Shown: positions 50,617 to 61,045 of the stretch, in pieces
How the letters are laid out: the number at the start of each line of letters is the position of its first letter
Position numbering within the stretch: position 1 is the stretch's first letter
NCBI RefSeq assembly: GCF_031755915.1
Contig: NC_083384.1
Location: 24,941,001 to 25,005,000, forward strand
Origin: Ziziphus jujuba
Taxonomy: Eukaryota; Streptophyta; Magnoliopsida; Rosales; Rhamnaceae
Length of the DNA stretch: 64,000 nucleotides
Direction of reading: 5' to 3'
Notes under the pieces: model-generated
Databases searched by the model: none
Seen by the model: the letters and a program-made list of their open reading frames with translations, nothing else
What the model was told of the DNA's origin: nothing
Made by a program: the position numbers and the translations under genes

Positions 50617-51010
50617 TATAACGCCTCACTCTCTTGAATTACTAATATTATTTTTCATTTATCCACTACACTCTAGATGCTTTGGAATTTTGTTCAGACT
50701 TCCCAGGAGGTTATCGATTTGCATCATCGATATTGTCTTCCATTTGCTTACCTACTCCAAATTATTTTGTGTCACCCATATCATCCCTCATTTATTCACG
50801 TATAAGGTTTTGTTCAGACTTCTCAGAAGGTCATCCATTTGCATCATCGATATCATTATGCATTTATCCACCGTACTTAGGACAATATGGGATTTTGTTC
50901 AAATTTCTTAGGGATCACTCATTTTAGGATTGCTTACAAGGAGTATGCTTAACCTTAAAGTTCTTTCGAATATTGAAATCAATCACTTTAAAAAAGTCTC
51001 GATTGTTAAG
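50617..51010. mobile_element. Cassandra-type LTR relic with 5S-rRNA-like segments
   Basis: Starts near TATAACGCCTCACTC, a decayed form of the TGTAACRCC start of Cassandra LTRs. It then has three partial copies of a 5S-derived segment: TTGTTCAGACTTCCCAGGAGGT at about 50691, TTCAGACTTCTCAGAAGGTCA at about 50812, and a longer one at 50893-50990 running through ATCACTCATTTTAGGATTGC, TATGCTTAACCTTAAAGTTC and the following tail. The minus strand resembles the 3' half of plant 5S rRNA (GGATGGGTGACCTCCTGGGAAG). No internal coding region is present. Confidence 0.65.
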
Positions 51011-52480
51011 AAAATATCTACTTTATATTGGCACAATGGTGATTTGTGATTCGAGCAATCCATGTTTGTACTTTGTTTCATACAATAATAGCCATGATTT
51101 TTGTAATAAAAAAAAAAAATCTAAGAGTAAATAACCAATCAACTGATAGAATAACTAAGTGTTTTTTTAGCCATATGAACTTCGATATAATAAATATTTG
51201 TTGGAGTTTTTACCATAATATTGATATCCATCAATAAGAAATTTTAACAACTTAGAACTGAACAAAAAAAAAAAAAAAAAGAAGATATACAAATAAAAAA
51301 ACAACAAGCAAAAAAGTTAAACAAATATCCAACAACTAAATTTTTATTGAATTTTTTTTTTGGGTGTTTAACTATAAAATTTCTTTCCTAAAAGTGTTCT
51401 TCGAGTTAGAAGAAAATTTACATGAAAAATAAAAAAAATCTTTCTATTTGTCACAATTGGTAATCACCATCTTAATTATATAGTATATTTTAATTCAGAT
51501 ATTTAATCCTACTAATTTGTATTCTAAAGCTCTAAAAGTAATTTTTTTTAATGATAATCATTATGTCATTAGACATAATGATTATTCATTGATAGTGACA
51601 AATAATATTTTTTAAATAAAAAAAAAAGAACAAGATAAAAAATATAGAATATCTGAATTAATTAAATAAGTTTATATATATATATATGATAAAAAATATA
51701 TAAAAATTTTTATATTGAAAGACAAAAAAGAAAAAAAAAAATCTCATACCACTAATTTGCTAGATGCCATATTTAATTAAATTATGTAAAGTTGGACGAT
51801 CGTCTCTGATTACCAAGCTTGGGCTTTGGGAAAGGTGTTCTACATAGGAGCTAAACTTGGCAAGTTCATGATTAATTAGCCCCTTCTCTATAATATATAT
51901 CTTTTTTTTCCAAATTATTGCAAATAATTTCTTGCATTTTTCCATCTACGTCAATCGTTAGAGTATAAACCCAATCCTACTGCACCATTTCATGCTTTTG
52001 AGAACAGTAATATTAGGTTATGATTTAATATAGTATCGGCACAGTAGGTGTTGGATTCAATACTTGTTACATGTCGCACATTTTTTGTTTGGTTTTCCCA
52101 TCTAAGAGGTGCTAATCTTCCTTTTATATTTTTAAGAACACTTGGTATCAGGTTCTTGTTTAGTAAATAGAAATTAATTTATAATCATATTTATATGAAG
52201 AGAAGGGAAAAAAAGAAAGAAAACCCAACTTTTATATATATACTACTGAAATAACATATATATATATACATAATATTATGTTGTAAACATGTTTCCAACA
52301 TAATGAATGAATATGTTGATGTGTCAAATGTTAAACTTGCTATATAAATTAATGATATAATATTAAAATCCAAATTATGCAAGTAGCAATCCTTAGTACT
52401 TGTTACATTATTAAGTGCCTAACTATGATGGTAACTATATTTTAAAAAGTCAAAACTTTAAATATTATATATACAAAAAT
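51011..52480. other. AT-rich intergenic DNA, no gene seen
   Basis: Only simple repeats and A/T tracts (for example AT runs at 51675-51688 and 52255-52268). No family resemblance in any frame. Confidence 0.6.
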
Positions 52481-52483
52481 TTC

Positions 52484-52805
52484 TGTTGTTAGCATTTTGT
52501 GGAGATGTGACATAAATCCTCAAGGAATCTATGTCAGAAGGAATATTTGCAAAAACTTGGATCATGAGATGACATAAAGCAGGAAGAATCTTTGTGGTGC
52601 TCGAATGAGGATACGATGTAAAGTTAGGGAATCTTATCAGTAGAATTATTAATATATTGTGTGTTATGTATTATGCCATGTAGCATGTATTGTAATAGCT
52701 TGAAACCTATATAAATGGAGCCTCCTTAGTTGTAAGGGCACAGTCCCATTTCCAATTGAAATAAATGTTTTTTTGGATTTTTATTGGTGTATATAAGAGC
52801 TTTCC
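52484..52805 (+). mobile_element. Possible decayed LTR with primer-site remnant
   Basis: The stretch begins TGTTGTTAGC and has a TATATAAATGGAG promoter-like motif at about 52710 and an AAATAAATG polyadenylation-like signal. It ends before TTGGTGTATATAAGAGCTTTCC, which looks like a tRNA-iMet primer site (TTGGTATCAGAGCTTTC) with a small insertion. This layout suits a Copia-type 5' LTR, but no second LTR or coding region was found. Confidence 0.35.
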
Positions 52806-54000
52806 TTCTCACTTTAGAATGCGGATGTTACTTTATATGATGGTTTTTTAAAAAACTATCGTTTAAAGTGTTATTATTGATGACGATTTTTAAAAAATCC
52901 GTTATCTAAATCCAAGCCTACATTTTAGTAACATGGAGATGCCTGTACCAGAAACAAACAAACTATATATATATATATGATTTCGATCCTTTAAAAATAT
53001 AGTTTCCACCATATATTGAGAACCTAATGATCTATAAGTTCTAAGGGTTGTAACTTGCTCAATTAAGTTACAAATATGTTTCCAACATTATCATAACTAT
53101 ATGTACTGCTGAAAGTTGACAAATAAATAGATTGGTTTGTGCAGTATTCAAGTATCCACAAGGAGTTCACCACATGCTCAAAGTTAAAGGCACAGGGTTC
53201 CAACAAAGTGCAGCACCGGCTGGGAGCTCTAGCTAGGGGAAATAATGTAATAACTGTTGCAACCCCAAGAAGAAAATGGTATATTTGTAGAGTTGCTAGA
53301 AACTAGAATTTTTTTGTAACCATGCTGTTGGCTTAAGTGGCATCTTCTGCATCTTCATCTTCCCTAGCTAGTTGTCGCTAGAATCTGTAACAAATTGAGT
53401 ACTATTAGATATTGGTGGATGCATGGTTAGGATAATTGGCCTTATTGGAATGCCAGCTTTGTGATGAAAATAATGTTGTAGGAATTGTTTTATTTTTTCA
53501 TTACATTTGAGTGTCTTAACATTTTATTTCCTAATTAGAAATTTAGAACTATATATATATTGGTTTGTAATATACTAGAAATGTTAATTACTAGCCCATG
53601 CAAGTTAAATTATTTGTAATACCTTCTAAGCTCCTAAGCTGTAAATTGCAACCACTAAGCTTTTACCAAAAATATATTTGTATGTATATATAGATATATA
53701 TTCTTTCATAAAAAAGAAAATGCTGGTTTAACTTCTCATATTCAAACACAGCTACTCTTGGTGTGTGTCATCCTTATTATAAAAAAAATTATTAAGTAGT
53801 TTTTGATAAATCAAAACAAGTTAATTTTCCAAATGGACAATGTGGAAATTAATTTCTTGAATTTAATTTATGTTGGATAATATTGAAAGAAATTGAAAAC
53901 CAACAATAATGAAGTTGTACTTTTTCTTTCTTTCTTTTTTTCTTTTTTTAAAATAGGAATTTCAGCTTTCTTACTTAATTTATTTTAATTTCTCAAAAAT
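52806..54000. other. Intergenic DNA, no gene seen
   Basis: No protein-like frame. AT-rich with short AT runs near 52964-52979 and 53553-53562. Confidence 0.55.
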
Positions 54001-54089
54001 ATGTATTTTTCCTTTTATAATGGTGGTATCAAGTTTTCTTTAAACTTTGGGTTAACTTAATTCCTCAAACCATTTTACTTCCTTTTAAG

Positions 54090-54530
54090 TTTGTATAAAG
54101 GGCCTCTTCTCCGTTGATAGAGGTTGCCTGAATTGTATGAACCTTGTTCTTACTTGAAAGCCAAGTTTTGGCTTTTGAATGAAGAAATGCTATCAGAGGG
54201 GCTAGGGATTTCTTTCCTAGAGCTTTTCATTTTATCTAAATCTCCTTCTATTGTGACATATTTGGTATCAAAGCTTTAGATTTTCTCAAGATCTACCAAT
54301 GACCAACTCTAATGAGGGGAAGCAATCCTGTAGCTTTTCATTTTACTCCAAATCTCCTTCTGCTATGTCAGATTTGATATCAGAGCCTAAGATTTTCTTG
54401 AGATCTATCAATGACCAACTCTAGCGAGGGAAGCAATCACACTCCACAATGCGATGGAGGACCAAAATAGTAAAGCCAAATGGGCCACCATTCACAAAGT
54501 TGAACAACACCTTAATGAAATGACCATCGA
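54090..54530 (+). mobile_element. LTR end, primer site and gag start of a decayed LTR retrotransposon
   Basis: A probable LTR tail (TATAAAGGGCCTC at about 54096 and downstream text) ends near 54260 and is followed by TGGTATCAAAGC (54263-54274), a tRNA-iMet primer-site variant. An ATGACCAACTCT start at 54298 follows. The end-of-LTR, primer-site and start block is repeated at about 54333-54425 (GATATCAGAGCC, then ATGACCAACTCTAG), a local duplication. The reading frame is broken and is cut at 54530 by a Cassandra-type insertion. Confidence 0.5.
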
Positions 54531-54850
54531 TGTAACACCCCGCCTCGATGGACTTGTTATTCTCTGCTAATATTATCCCAAATTTAGTCACTACATTGAG
54601 TATGAGATTTTTTGTTCAGAGCTTCCCAGGAGGTTACCTATCCTAGGATTACTTTCTCTTGAACATGCTTAACTTCAGAGTTCTTTTGAATCTTGAAACC
54701 AATCGCTTTGAAAAAGCCTCAGTGTGAGAAGAGTGACTATTATTATATTTGAATCATCCCTTAATCTAGACCCTGGCAATGTGGGATCAGACACTAGGTA
54801 GCCTGCAATGTGCCTCGCACCTACCCGTACTAGTTATCACAATCCATTCT
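54531..54850. mobile_element. Cassandra-type LTR, copy 1, with 5S-rRNA-like segment
   Basis: Starts with TGTAACACCCCGCC. At about 54617-54700 it has GCTTCCCAGGAGGTTACC, ATCCTAGGATTAC and CATGCTTAACTTCAGAGTTC. On the minus strand these match the order of plant 5S rRNA (GAACTCCGCAGTTAAGCGTG then AGGATGGGTGACCTCCTGGG). The tail GTGACTATTATTATATTTGAAT...ATGTGGGATCAG and TTATCACAATCC follow Cassandra LTR text. Cassandra is a plant terminal-repeat element in miniature known to carry 5S sequence in its LTRs. Confidence 0.75.
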
Positions 54851-55079
54851 ATTTGAGGCCGTCCCCAATACAGCCAACATAATCGGTATGAGTTTTTTTA
54901 TTCAAAGCTTCCCAGAGTTCACTCATCCTAGGATTAATCTTGCCTAAGCAAACTTAATTTCGGAGTTCTTTTGAACCTTGAAGCCAACACTTTTGAAAAG
55001 GCCTCAGCGTTATGAGAGTGACTATTATTATATTTGAATTATCTCTTGGTCTACACTCGGATGATATGGCATTGGACAT
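54851..55079. mobile_element. Cassandra-type LTR, copy 2 (left part)
   Basis: Repeats copy 1 from about GTATGAGTTTTTTTATTCA through CTTCCCAGAGTTCACTCATC, TTAATTTCGGAGTTCTTTTG and GTGACTATTATTATATTTGAAT. It is then interrupted at 55079 by the Copia element. Its right end resumes at 59776 (TCAGGTAGCCTACTAGTGCC to TTGTTGTCACAATCGAATTC). The first bases of the LTR are not recognisable. Confidence 0.7.
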
Positions 55080-55414
55080 TATCAATATGATTGAAATCAA
55101 TTGGATTGAATACCTCTCATTGTGAGAGTTCCTCTCATTATATAGAAATGTTTGAGATTTACAAGGAATTTACAAGGCTACTTTTTAGTTACTAGATCTA
55201 TCTAAATAAGGAAGTTATAGCTATGCTAGAAGTTACAGCTATATACTACTAATAAGGAAGTTACAGCTATATACAACTAAGAAGGAAGTTATAGCTATAC
55301 TAGAAGTTACAGCTATACTACTAATTACAATATATTTACAACTATAATATACCTTGATATATGCTGTCATTCCTCCTCAGATTGATGCTGGTCGGTCAAG
55401 AAGCATGAATTTAC

Positions 55415-55786
55415 TCACAAGAAACTGATGACCTGACATGTCATTGCCTTGGTAAATACATCAGCTATCTGGAAAGTAGTGGAAATATGAGGAAGAGAAA
55501 TAATACGAGTGTCAAAGGCTTCGCGAATATAATGACAATCCACCTCAATATGCTTAGTGAACTCATGGTAAACTGGGTTTGCAGCAATCTGAATAGCACT
55601 AGTATTATCAGCATGGAGTAGAGTAGGATTAGATTGAGAGAAACCAAGCTCGGCTAGAAGTCCACCAAGCCAAACAATCTCTAAACAAATAGTAGACATA
55701 GCATGGTATTCTGATTCAGTTGAAGATATAGAAACACGAGCTTGCTTCTTATTCTTCCAAGAAATTAAAGAATTGCCAAGAAACAT
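55415..55786 (-). pseudogene. Copia RNase H fragment
   Basis: 123 codons containing SISSTESEYHAMS, ADNTSAIQIAANPVYHEFTKHIEVDCHYIRE and QIADVFTKAM, the hallmark C-terminal RNase H region of plant Copia polyproteins. It is separated from the reverse transcriptase by stops upstream. Confidence 0.9.
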
Positions 55787-56034
55787 GTACTAGCCCATTA
55801 CAAATCGTCGAGTATTTGGACAGCTAGCCTAATCAACGTCACTATAGGCAACAAGATGAAGAGGAGAGCCAGCTGGAAAGAACAATCCATGGCTAGGTGT
55901 CCCACGAAGGTATCGAATGATACTATGAACAACAGCTAAATGTAAATGATGAGGATGTTGCATGAATTAACTTACTGGACAGCAAAGGAAATATCTAGCT
56001 TTGTAATAGTCAAATAGTTCAAGCTGGCCACCAA

Positions 56035-56880
56035 TTATCGATAGACAGTAGGATCAGAAATGAGATCACCCTCCTCACTACGATACTTTGTGTTGACTTC
56101 TAGTAGAGTATCCACAGGAGAGGCATCTTGAAGACCAGCTAATTTAAGTAAATCTTGTGTGTATTTATGTTGATTCAAAAAAATATCAGAAAAAATATAA
56201 TGAACTTCCAAACCCAAGAAGTAAGTAAGAGGACCAAGATCTTTCATATGAAATGAGGCTTGAAGATGTTGCAAACGAGTAATTAAGGCAGAATATGTTC
56301 TAGTAATTACAATATCATCAACATAAATTAAGAGGAGAACAATACCAGTAGATGTCTTATAAAGAAACAATGATGAGCCATATTGACTTTGCTTAAATAA
56401 AAATTGAATCAAAAAGTGGATCGAAATTTATGAAACCAAGCTCGTGGAGCTTGCTTCAACCCATAGAGCGATCGCTTCAACTTACAAACATCCCAAAAAA
56501 AGGAGGAAGGCAAGCCGGGTGGTAGAACCATGTAAATTTCCTCTATGAGATCACCATGAAGAAAAGCATTCTTAACATCCATTTGATGAAGTGGCCAGCC
56601 TTAAGAGGCAGCAATCGAAATAACCATACGAACCATCGTCATTTTGGCAACCGGAGTAAAAGTCTCTACATAATTGATGCCATACTCTTGTTTGTTTCTA
56701 AGGGCAACCATCCGTGCCTTATAGCGATCTAGAATACCATTAGAACGAAGCTTGATGGAGTAGACCCATTTACATCCAATGGCTTTAACATTAGGTGCAC
56801 ACTAAACAATATCCCATGTGTGATTGTCCTCAACAGCTTGAAGCTCTTCTTTCATTGCCTTGCGCCAACAATCATATTTG
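56035..56880 (-). pseudogene. Copia reverse transcriptase fragment
   Basis: The catalytic motif is present in LLIYVDDIVITRTYS, followed by MKDLGPLTYFLGLEV. Upstream, toward 56880, further frames give the N-terminal half (text around plus coordinates 56420-56800 matches the KARLVAKG...[10 protein letters not shown] region when read on minus), interrupted by stops. Confidence 0.85.
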
Positions 56881-56917
56881 GCAACTTATGAATAACATGA
56901 AGGAATTGAAACATTGG

Positions 56918-57961
56918 TCAAAGTAGTATGAAAAGATGTGTGAGGAAATCCATACTGATCAAGAGGTTGGGTGATTCTGGAAGAGCGTCGAAGAATAGTA
57001 TTTGAGAGCTGATTGTCCATAGAAGAAACATTTTGAATAGGCTCAGGTGTCTGGTCAAGGTTAGGAACCTGTAAAGTTGAACGTTTTCGTGTATAAACAA
57101 ATCCAGGCTTGAATCTCTCAAGAGTAGTATTGACCTCGTCAAAATTAGGAAGAACAAATGACTATGGTGAAGACTCAACATGAGTAGAAAAGAAGAATTG
57201 ATTTTCAAAGAAAACAATATGACGAGAAATACAAAATTTGTCAGAACATCGATCGTAGCAAATATAACCTTTGTGCAAAACACTATAGCCCATAAAAGCA
57301 CATTAATAGATTGAGCAGAAAGTTTATTACACTCATGAGGTGGCAAATGAACGAAACAAACACAGTTAAAAGTATGCATGTCAAGATAGTCGGGATGCTT
57401 ATGATATAGACGATAATAGGGAGACTCAAAATTTAAGACACTTGAAGGCAAGCGATTAATTAGATAAACTGCTATCCTTAAAGCTTCAACCCAGAATTTC
57501 AAGTAATAAGGTTCGAGTAATAACAAATAAATAATGGTGCTTAAGTTCAGCAACACCATTTTGCTGAGGTGTATAAGCATAAGAACGTTGGGAAATAATT
57601 CCCTTTTGTTGAAGAAAATCATGAAATTCATGAGACATATATTCACCATAAGAATTTTATCTAAGCACTTTAATATTTGAAGAAAATTGAGTCTCAATAT
57701 AGGCTTTTAAAATTCCTCAGATTTAGAATGAAAAAAATAAATCCAAGTATACTTACTGTAATCATCAATGAATGTGACGAAATACTTATAATTGGTATGA
57801 GATATAATAGGAGTAATACCCCACACATCATTATGAATCATATCAAAACAATTTTCTACACAACTAGCATGAGAAGGAAAAGAAAGAGACTTGCTTTTAC
57901 CTGATTTACATGCAGAGCAATCAAAAGAAAGATGAGAGGAAAACTGATCTTTATTGCCCAA
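56918..57961 (-). pseudogene. Copia integrase fragment
   Basis: The frame at 57707-57961 reads CSACKSGKSKSLSF, FDMIHNDVWG and FVTFIDDYSKYTWIYF, the start of the integrase core. After a frameshift the 56918-57697 region continues with the YYLKFWVEALRIAVYLINRLPSSVL part of the domain. At least one stop and one frameshift separate them. Confidence 0.88.
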
Positions 57962-58205
57962 TAAATCATAATCTATTAAATGAGATAGAACAACAGAATT
58001 AGGATGGCCTAAACATTTGTGCCATACTTCAACCTTTTAGTTTATAGCAATACTAGCTAAAGAAACAAAATTAGGAACAGAAAAGGTCAAAGGAAACAAG
58101 CGTCCAACTTTAGGCACTTTCCTTACTATCTTCCCTGACATCTGATCCTGCACAATACAACCATCATGAGAAAATCGAACATCCCTTTATTATCAACCAA
58201 TTGTC

Positions 58206-58460
58206 CTATGGAAATGAGACTAGTAGAAAGCTGAGGAGATACAAGAACATCTTTAATTGAAGAATTTGTGTCCCCAATAGCATGAATAGGTAATTTACTA
58301 CCATTAGCAATTTAATGTTTCCATAATATTTTTGAACATTGCTAAGAGTGTCGCTGCAATTAGTCATGTGATTGGAGGTGCCAGAATCAACAAGCCAAGA
58401 GAAAGATGGTAGAGTGCGCTTACCTTGAAGCCCTAAGGCTGAAAGGGCTGTAATAATCAT
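58206..58460 (-). pseudogene. Copia protease fragment
   Basis: Contains WLVDSGTSNHMT, the Copia aspartic-protease active site, after FSWL. It is followed by a broken pre-integrase region. Confidence 0.85.
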
Positions 58461-58568
58461 CTACTGAACCATTTCTAGTGTAAGAGTTGATTTATCAACA
58501 GTTGTTGAACCAACAACAGTCTGATTAGCAACAATAGCCTGATTAACTTGATGATTTTGGGGACGAAT

Positions 58569-58810
58569 AGGACATTCCTTGGTAATATGCCCAGACTTCT
58601 TACAATAGTTTCAAGATTTCTTTGCACAGTTAGCAGCAATATGTCCATATTCCTTGCAGCTAAAACATTGAACTTGTGGCATGTCTCTCCCCTTACTTCT
58701 CCCATGAGTTGCTGCATAAGCAATTGCATTACCATGCATTTTATTTTACTGTAAAATAGTTTGTGTTGCAAGATGCTACTCTTCATGAAGTAATTCTCCA
58801 AAGCACACAT
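58569..58810 (-). pseudogene. Copia gag zinc-knuckle region
   Basis: One minus frame reads CKEYGHIAANCAKKS, then a stop, then CKKSGHITKECP: two CCHC zinc knuckles in a row, the second kept and the stop lying between them. The region corresponds to the C-terminal part of gag. Confidence 0.75.
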
Positions 58811-59157
58811 CTAAAGAAGGAGAAGGATCACGAATCATCAAATTGGAATGAGTTGCCTCATATTCAGGACGTAGTTTCATCAAAAACTGATCTCGCTTGC
58901 TCTGTTCATGCACTTTTTGAACAGCAGCTAGAGATTCAGTTGGTACTTGGACATAAATGATGTCAACATATTCTGCCTATAAGTTCTGAAATTTAGAGTA
59001 AAAATCTTGCATGGAGAGATCTCCCTGAGAGTACCTAGCAATCTCGTGCTCTAATTGAAAATTTTTGGCTGTATTGTCCTGATTATAAACCTTTTTCAAA
59101 TACTCTTATATGTCTTTAACTGTCTTGTATGGCCTTAGATTAGGAACAAGTGACTGA

Positions 59158-59367
59158 TCAACTGATCCCAAAAAGCCATGTCATGACTCTAGCATCTTTG
59201 ACTTGCCACTGAGCTAATGTAGAAAGTTTAGTAGGAGCTAGATCATTACCATCAATATGACCCCAGAGTTCCTTTCCCATGACAAATAATCGAAATTGAA
59301 ATTCCCAGGTAGAATAATTCTTACCTATGAAATGCACACCAAAATTATCCATATTGCTAGTTAACAT
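59158..59367 (-). pseudogene. Copia gag N-terminal fragment
   Basis: 69 codons with NFGVHFIGKNYSTWEFQFRLFVMGKELWGHIDG and WQVKDARVMTWLFG, the start of Copia-type (UBN2-like) gag. The frame stops after this, and the rest of gag lies in other frames down to about 58800. Confidence 0.85.
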
Positions 59368-59775
59368 GATATCTGTAACTCACCAAATGTAACAAGAGGA
59401 AAAGCAAATAAGCTAATCCAAGAGTTTAAAAACCAAGATTTTAGACATACAAGAAGACTCTCTAAAATTTTGAATTAAGGCTCCGATACCATATCAACAG
59501 GATTGAATATCAATTGGATTGAATACCTTTCATTGTGAGAGTTCTTCTCATTATACAGAAATGCTAGAGATTTAAAAAGAATTTACAAGGCTTATATTCA
59601 TCCATTATATCAACTAAATCAAGGTTACTTTCGAGTTACTAGATCTATCTAAATAAGGAAGTTACAACTATACTAGAAGTTATAGCTATATACTACAAAT
59701 AAGGAAATTACAGCTATACTACTAATTACAATATATTTACAATTGTAATATGCCTTGATATATGCTATTGGATAT

Positions 59776-59835
59776 CAGGTAGCCTACTAGTGCCGCACAC
59801 CTGACCACACTTGTTGTCACAATCGAATTCGTCAA
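59776..59835. mobile_element. Cassandra-type LTR, copy 2 (right part)
   Basis: TCAGGTAGCCTACTAGTGCC...TTGTTGTCACAATCGAATTC continues the sequence interrupted at 55079. It corresponds to CTAGGTAGCCTGCAATGTGCC...GTTATCACAATCC in copy 1. Confidence 0.7.
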
Positions 59836-61045
59836 TTGTTATTTGCTATTGTAAACGGTCAATAACTATCCAACCTATAATAAGAAGCTGTGAGACCTAT
59901 GAGTGAGAATTTCCTCATGAAACATTTTGGGCCACCATGGGACCAAGGACATCATTGCCCAACACTATCTATTAACCCAACTCTTTGAAGTTGAGCTTGA
60001 GATGTTCCACCGTTACTTGAATCATTCACTATTTCTCGGGATTGATTTCGATAAAGCATCATTAATACGAACCTAGGTCGACACGTGCTTAAACCCGTAT
60101 TATATTAGTTCGGATCTCAATTAAGTTCAGATTTTAATGGATTGATCTCGAGCCTTAACCAACCTATGATTAGAAACCTTGGTATAATGAAGATGCCACA
60201 ATAGGTGATGAGTATCCTATTGATAAGTAAAAACTAAAACACTTACTCTCTAATGGTATTTTAGGTGTTCAAAGAGAACAAAGAAAAATTCAATCTTACA
60301 AAATAAATTATGAATATTATTAAAGGTGTGTTCTTCCTAAAAAATAAGCTCTTAAATAGACTAGGAAAGAACAAAATAAAACCCTAATTATCTAGGTAAA
60401 TCCGACCACCAAAGAATAGAAAACCTAGCTTGACCGAAATTCACCTCATTTCCTAATATAATTTGGATTAATTAATTCTTTTATTTTGAGTTAGGAATTA
60501 ATTAATTTACAATGATAATAATAAAATAATAAATTTCCTAAGTTGATTTGTTTAGAAAATAAATAAATAGAAACCAAATAAAAGACTAATTTCCTAAAAC
60601 AAAAAGTCAAAAAGAAATTAGGAAACTAGTTGACTAGTTTGAATACTAAGGTATCTTTGACCAATCATTGACTACTTTAAGCTCCAAATCAGCTTTCATA
60701 TGCTTTGTAGGATTTCAAATAGGATTATCATGGAATCCCACGCGTTGCCCTTGCTTGGATCAAAGAGAAAATGCCAACTTAGCGAAATATAGTAAAGGCA
60801 GAAAAGTATAATAAAACCGGCCAAAATTCCTGCTATGCACACACCACCTGTTTGATTGCCTTTGAAGCTGCCTTGAGTTAATTCCATGACCTCTTAGAGA
60901 TATTTATTGAATCCATGAAGTGTTAGAACCATTTCTTGCTGCCCGGAGTCCATATTTGCACAAAAATAGCTACCCGGGTCCGTATCGGCCTCCACCACTT
61001 AGATGCTTAAAACGGATTTTGTATTTTTGCGTATTGACAAGCCCT
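59836..61045. other. Repeat-derived DNA without a recognisable gene
   Basis: Probably retrotransposon LTR or untranslated sequence. A 30-bp motif CATTCACTATTTCTCGGGAT... at about 60027 recurs with one change at 61197, which suggests related ends of one element. No intact frame resembles a protein. Confidence 0.45.

Larger units (their letters stand above)
55080..59770 (-). mobile_element. Degenerate Ty1/Copia retrotransposon nested in the Cassandra LTR
   Basis: About 4.7 kb in minus orientation. The LTRs are 55080-55369 (3' LTR) and about 59492-59770 (5' LTR), similar but clearly diverged: the 5' copy has an extra segment around 59606-59635 and lacks an AAGGAAGTTATAGC-type repeat. The flanks are GACAT (55075-55079) and GATAT (59771-59775), a likely 5-bp target duplication with one later change. 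The primer site TGGTATCGGAGCC lies at about 59479-59491, and the polypurine tract GAGGAGGAA directly precedes the 3' LTR. The gag-protease-integrase-reverse transcriptase-RNase H order is kept, but the frame is broken by several stops and frameshifts, so the element is inactive. Confidence 0.88.

Noticed and set aside
55415..59367. Copia reading frames as host genes
   Set aside because: They carry ordered gag, protease, integrase, reverse transcriptase and RNase H motifs between two LTRs, with disabling stops.
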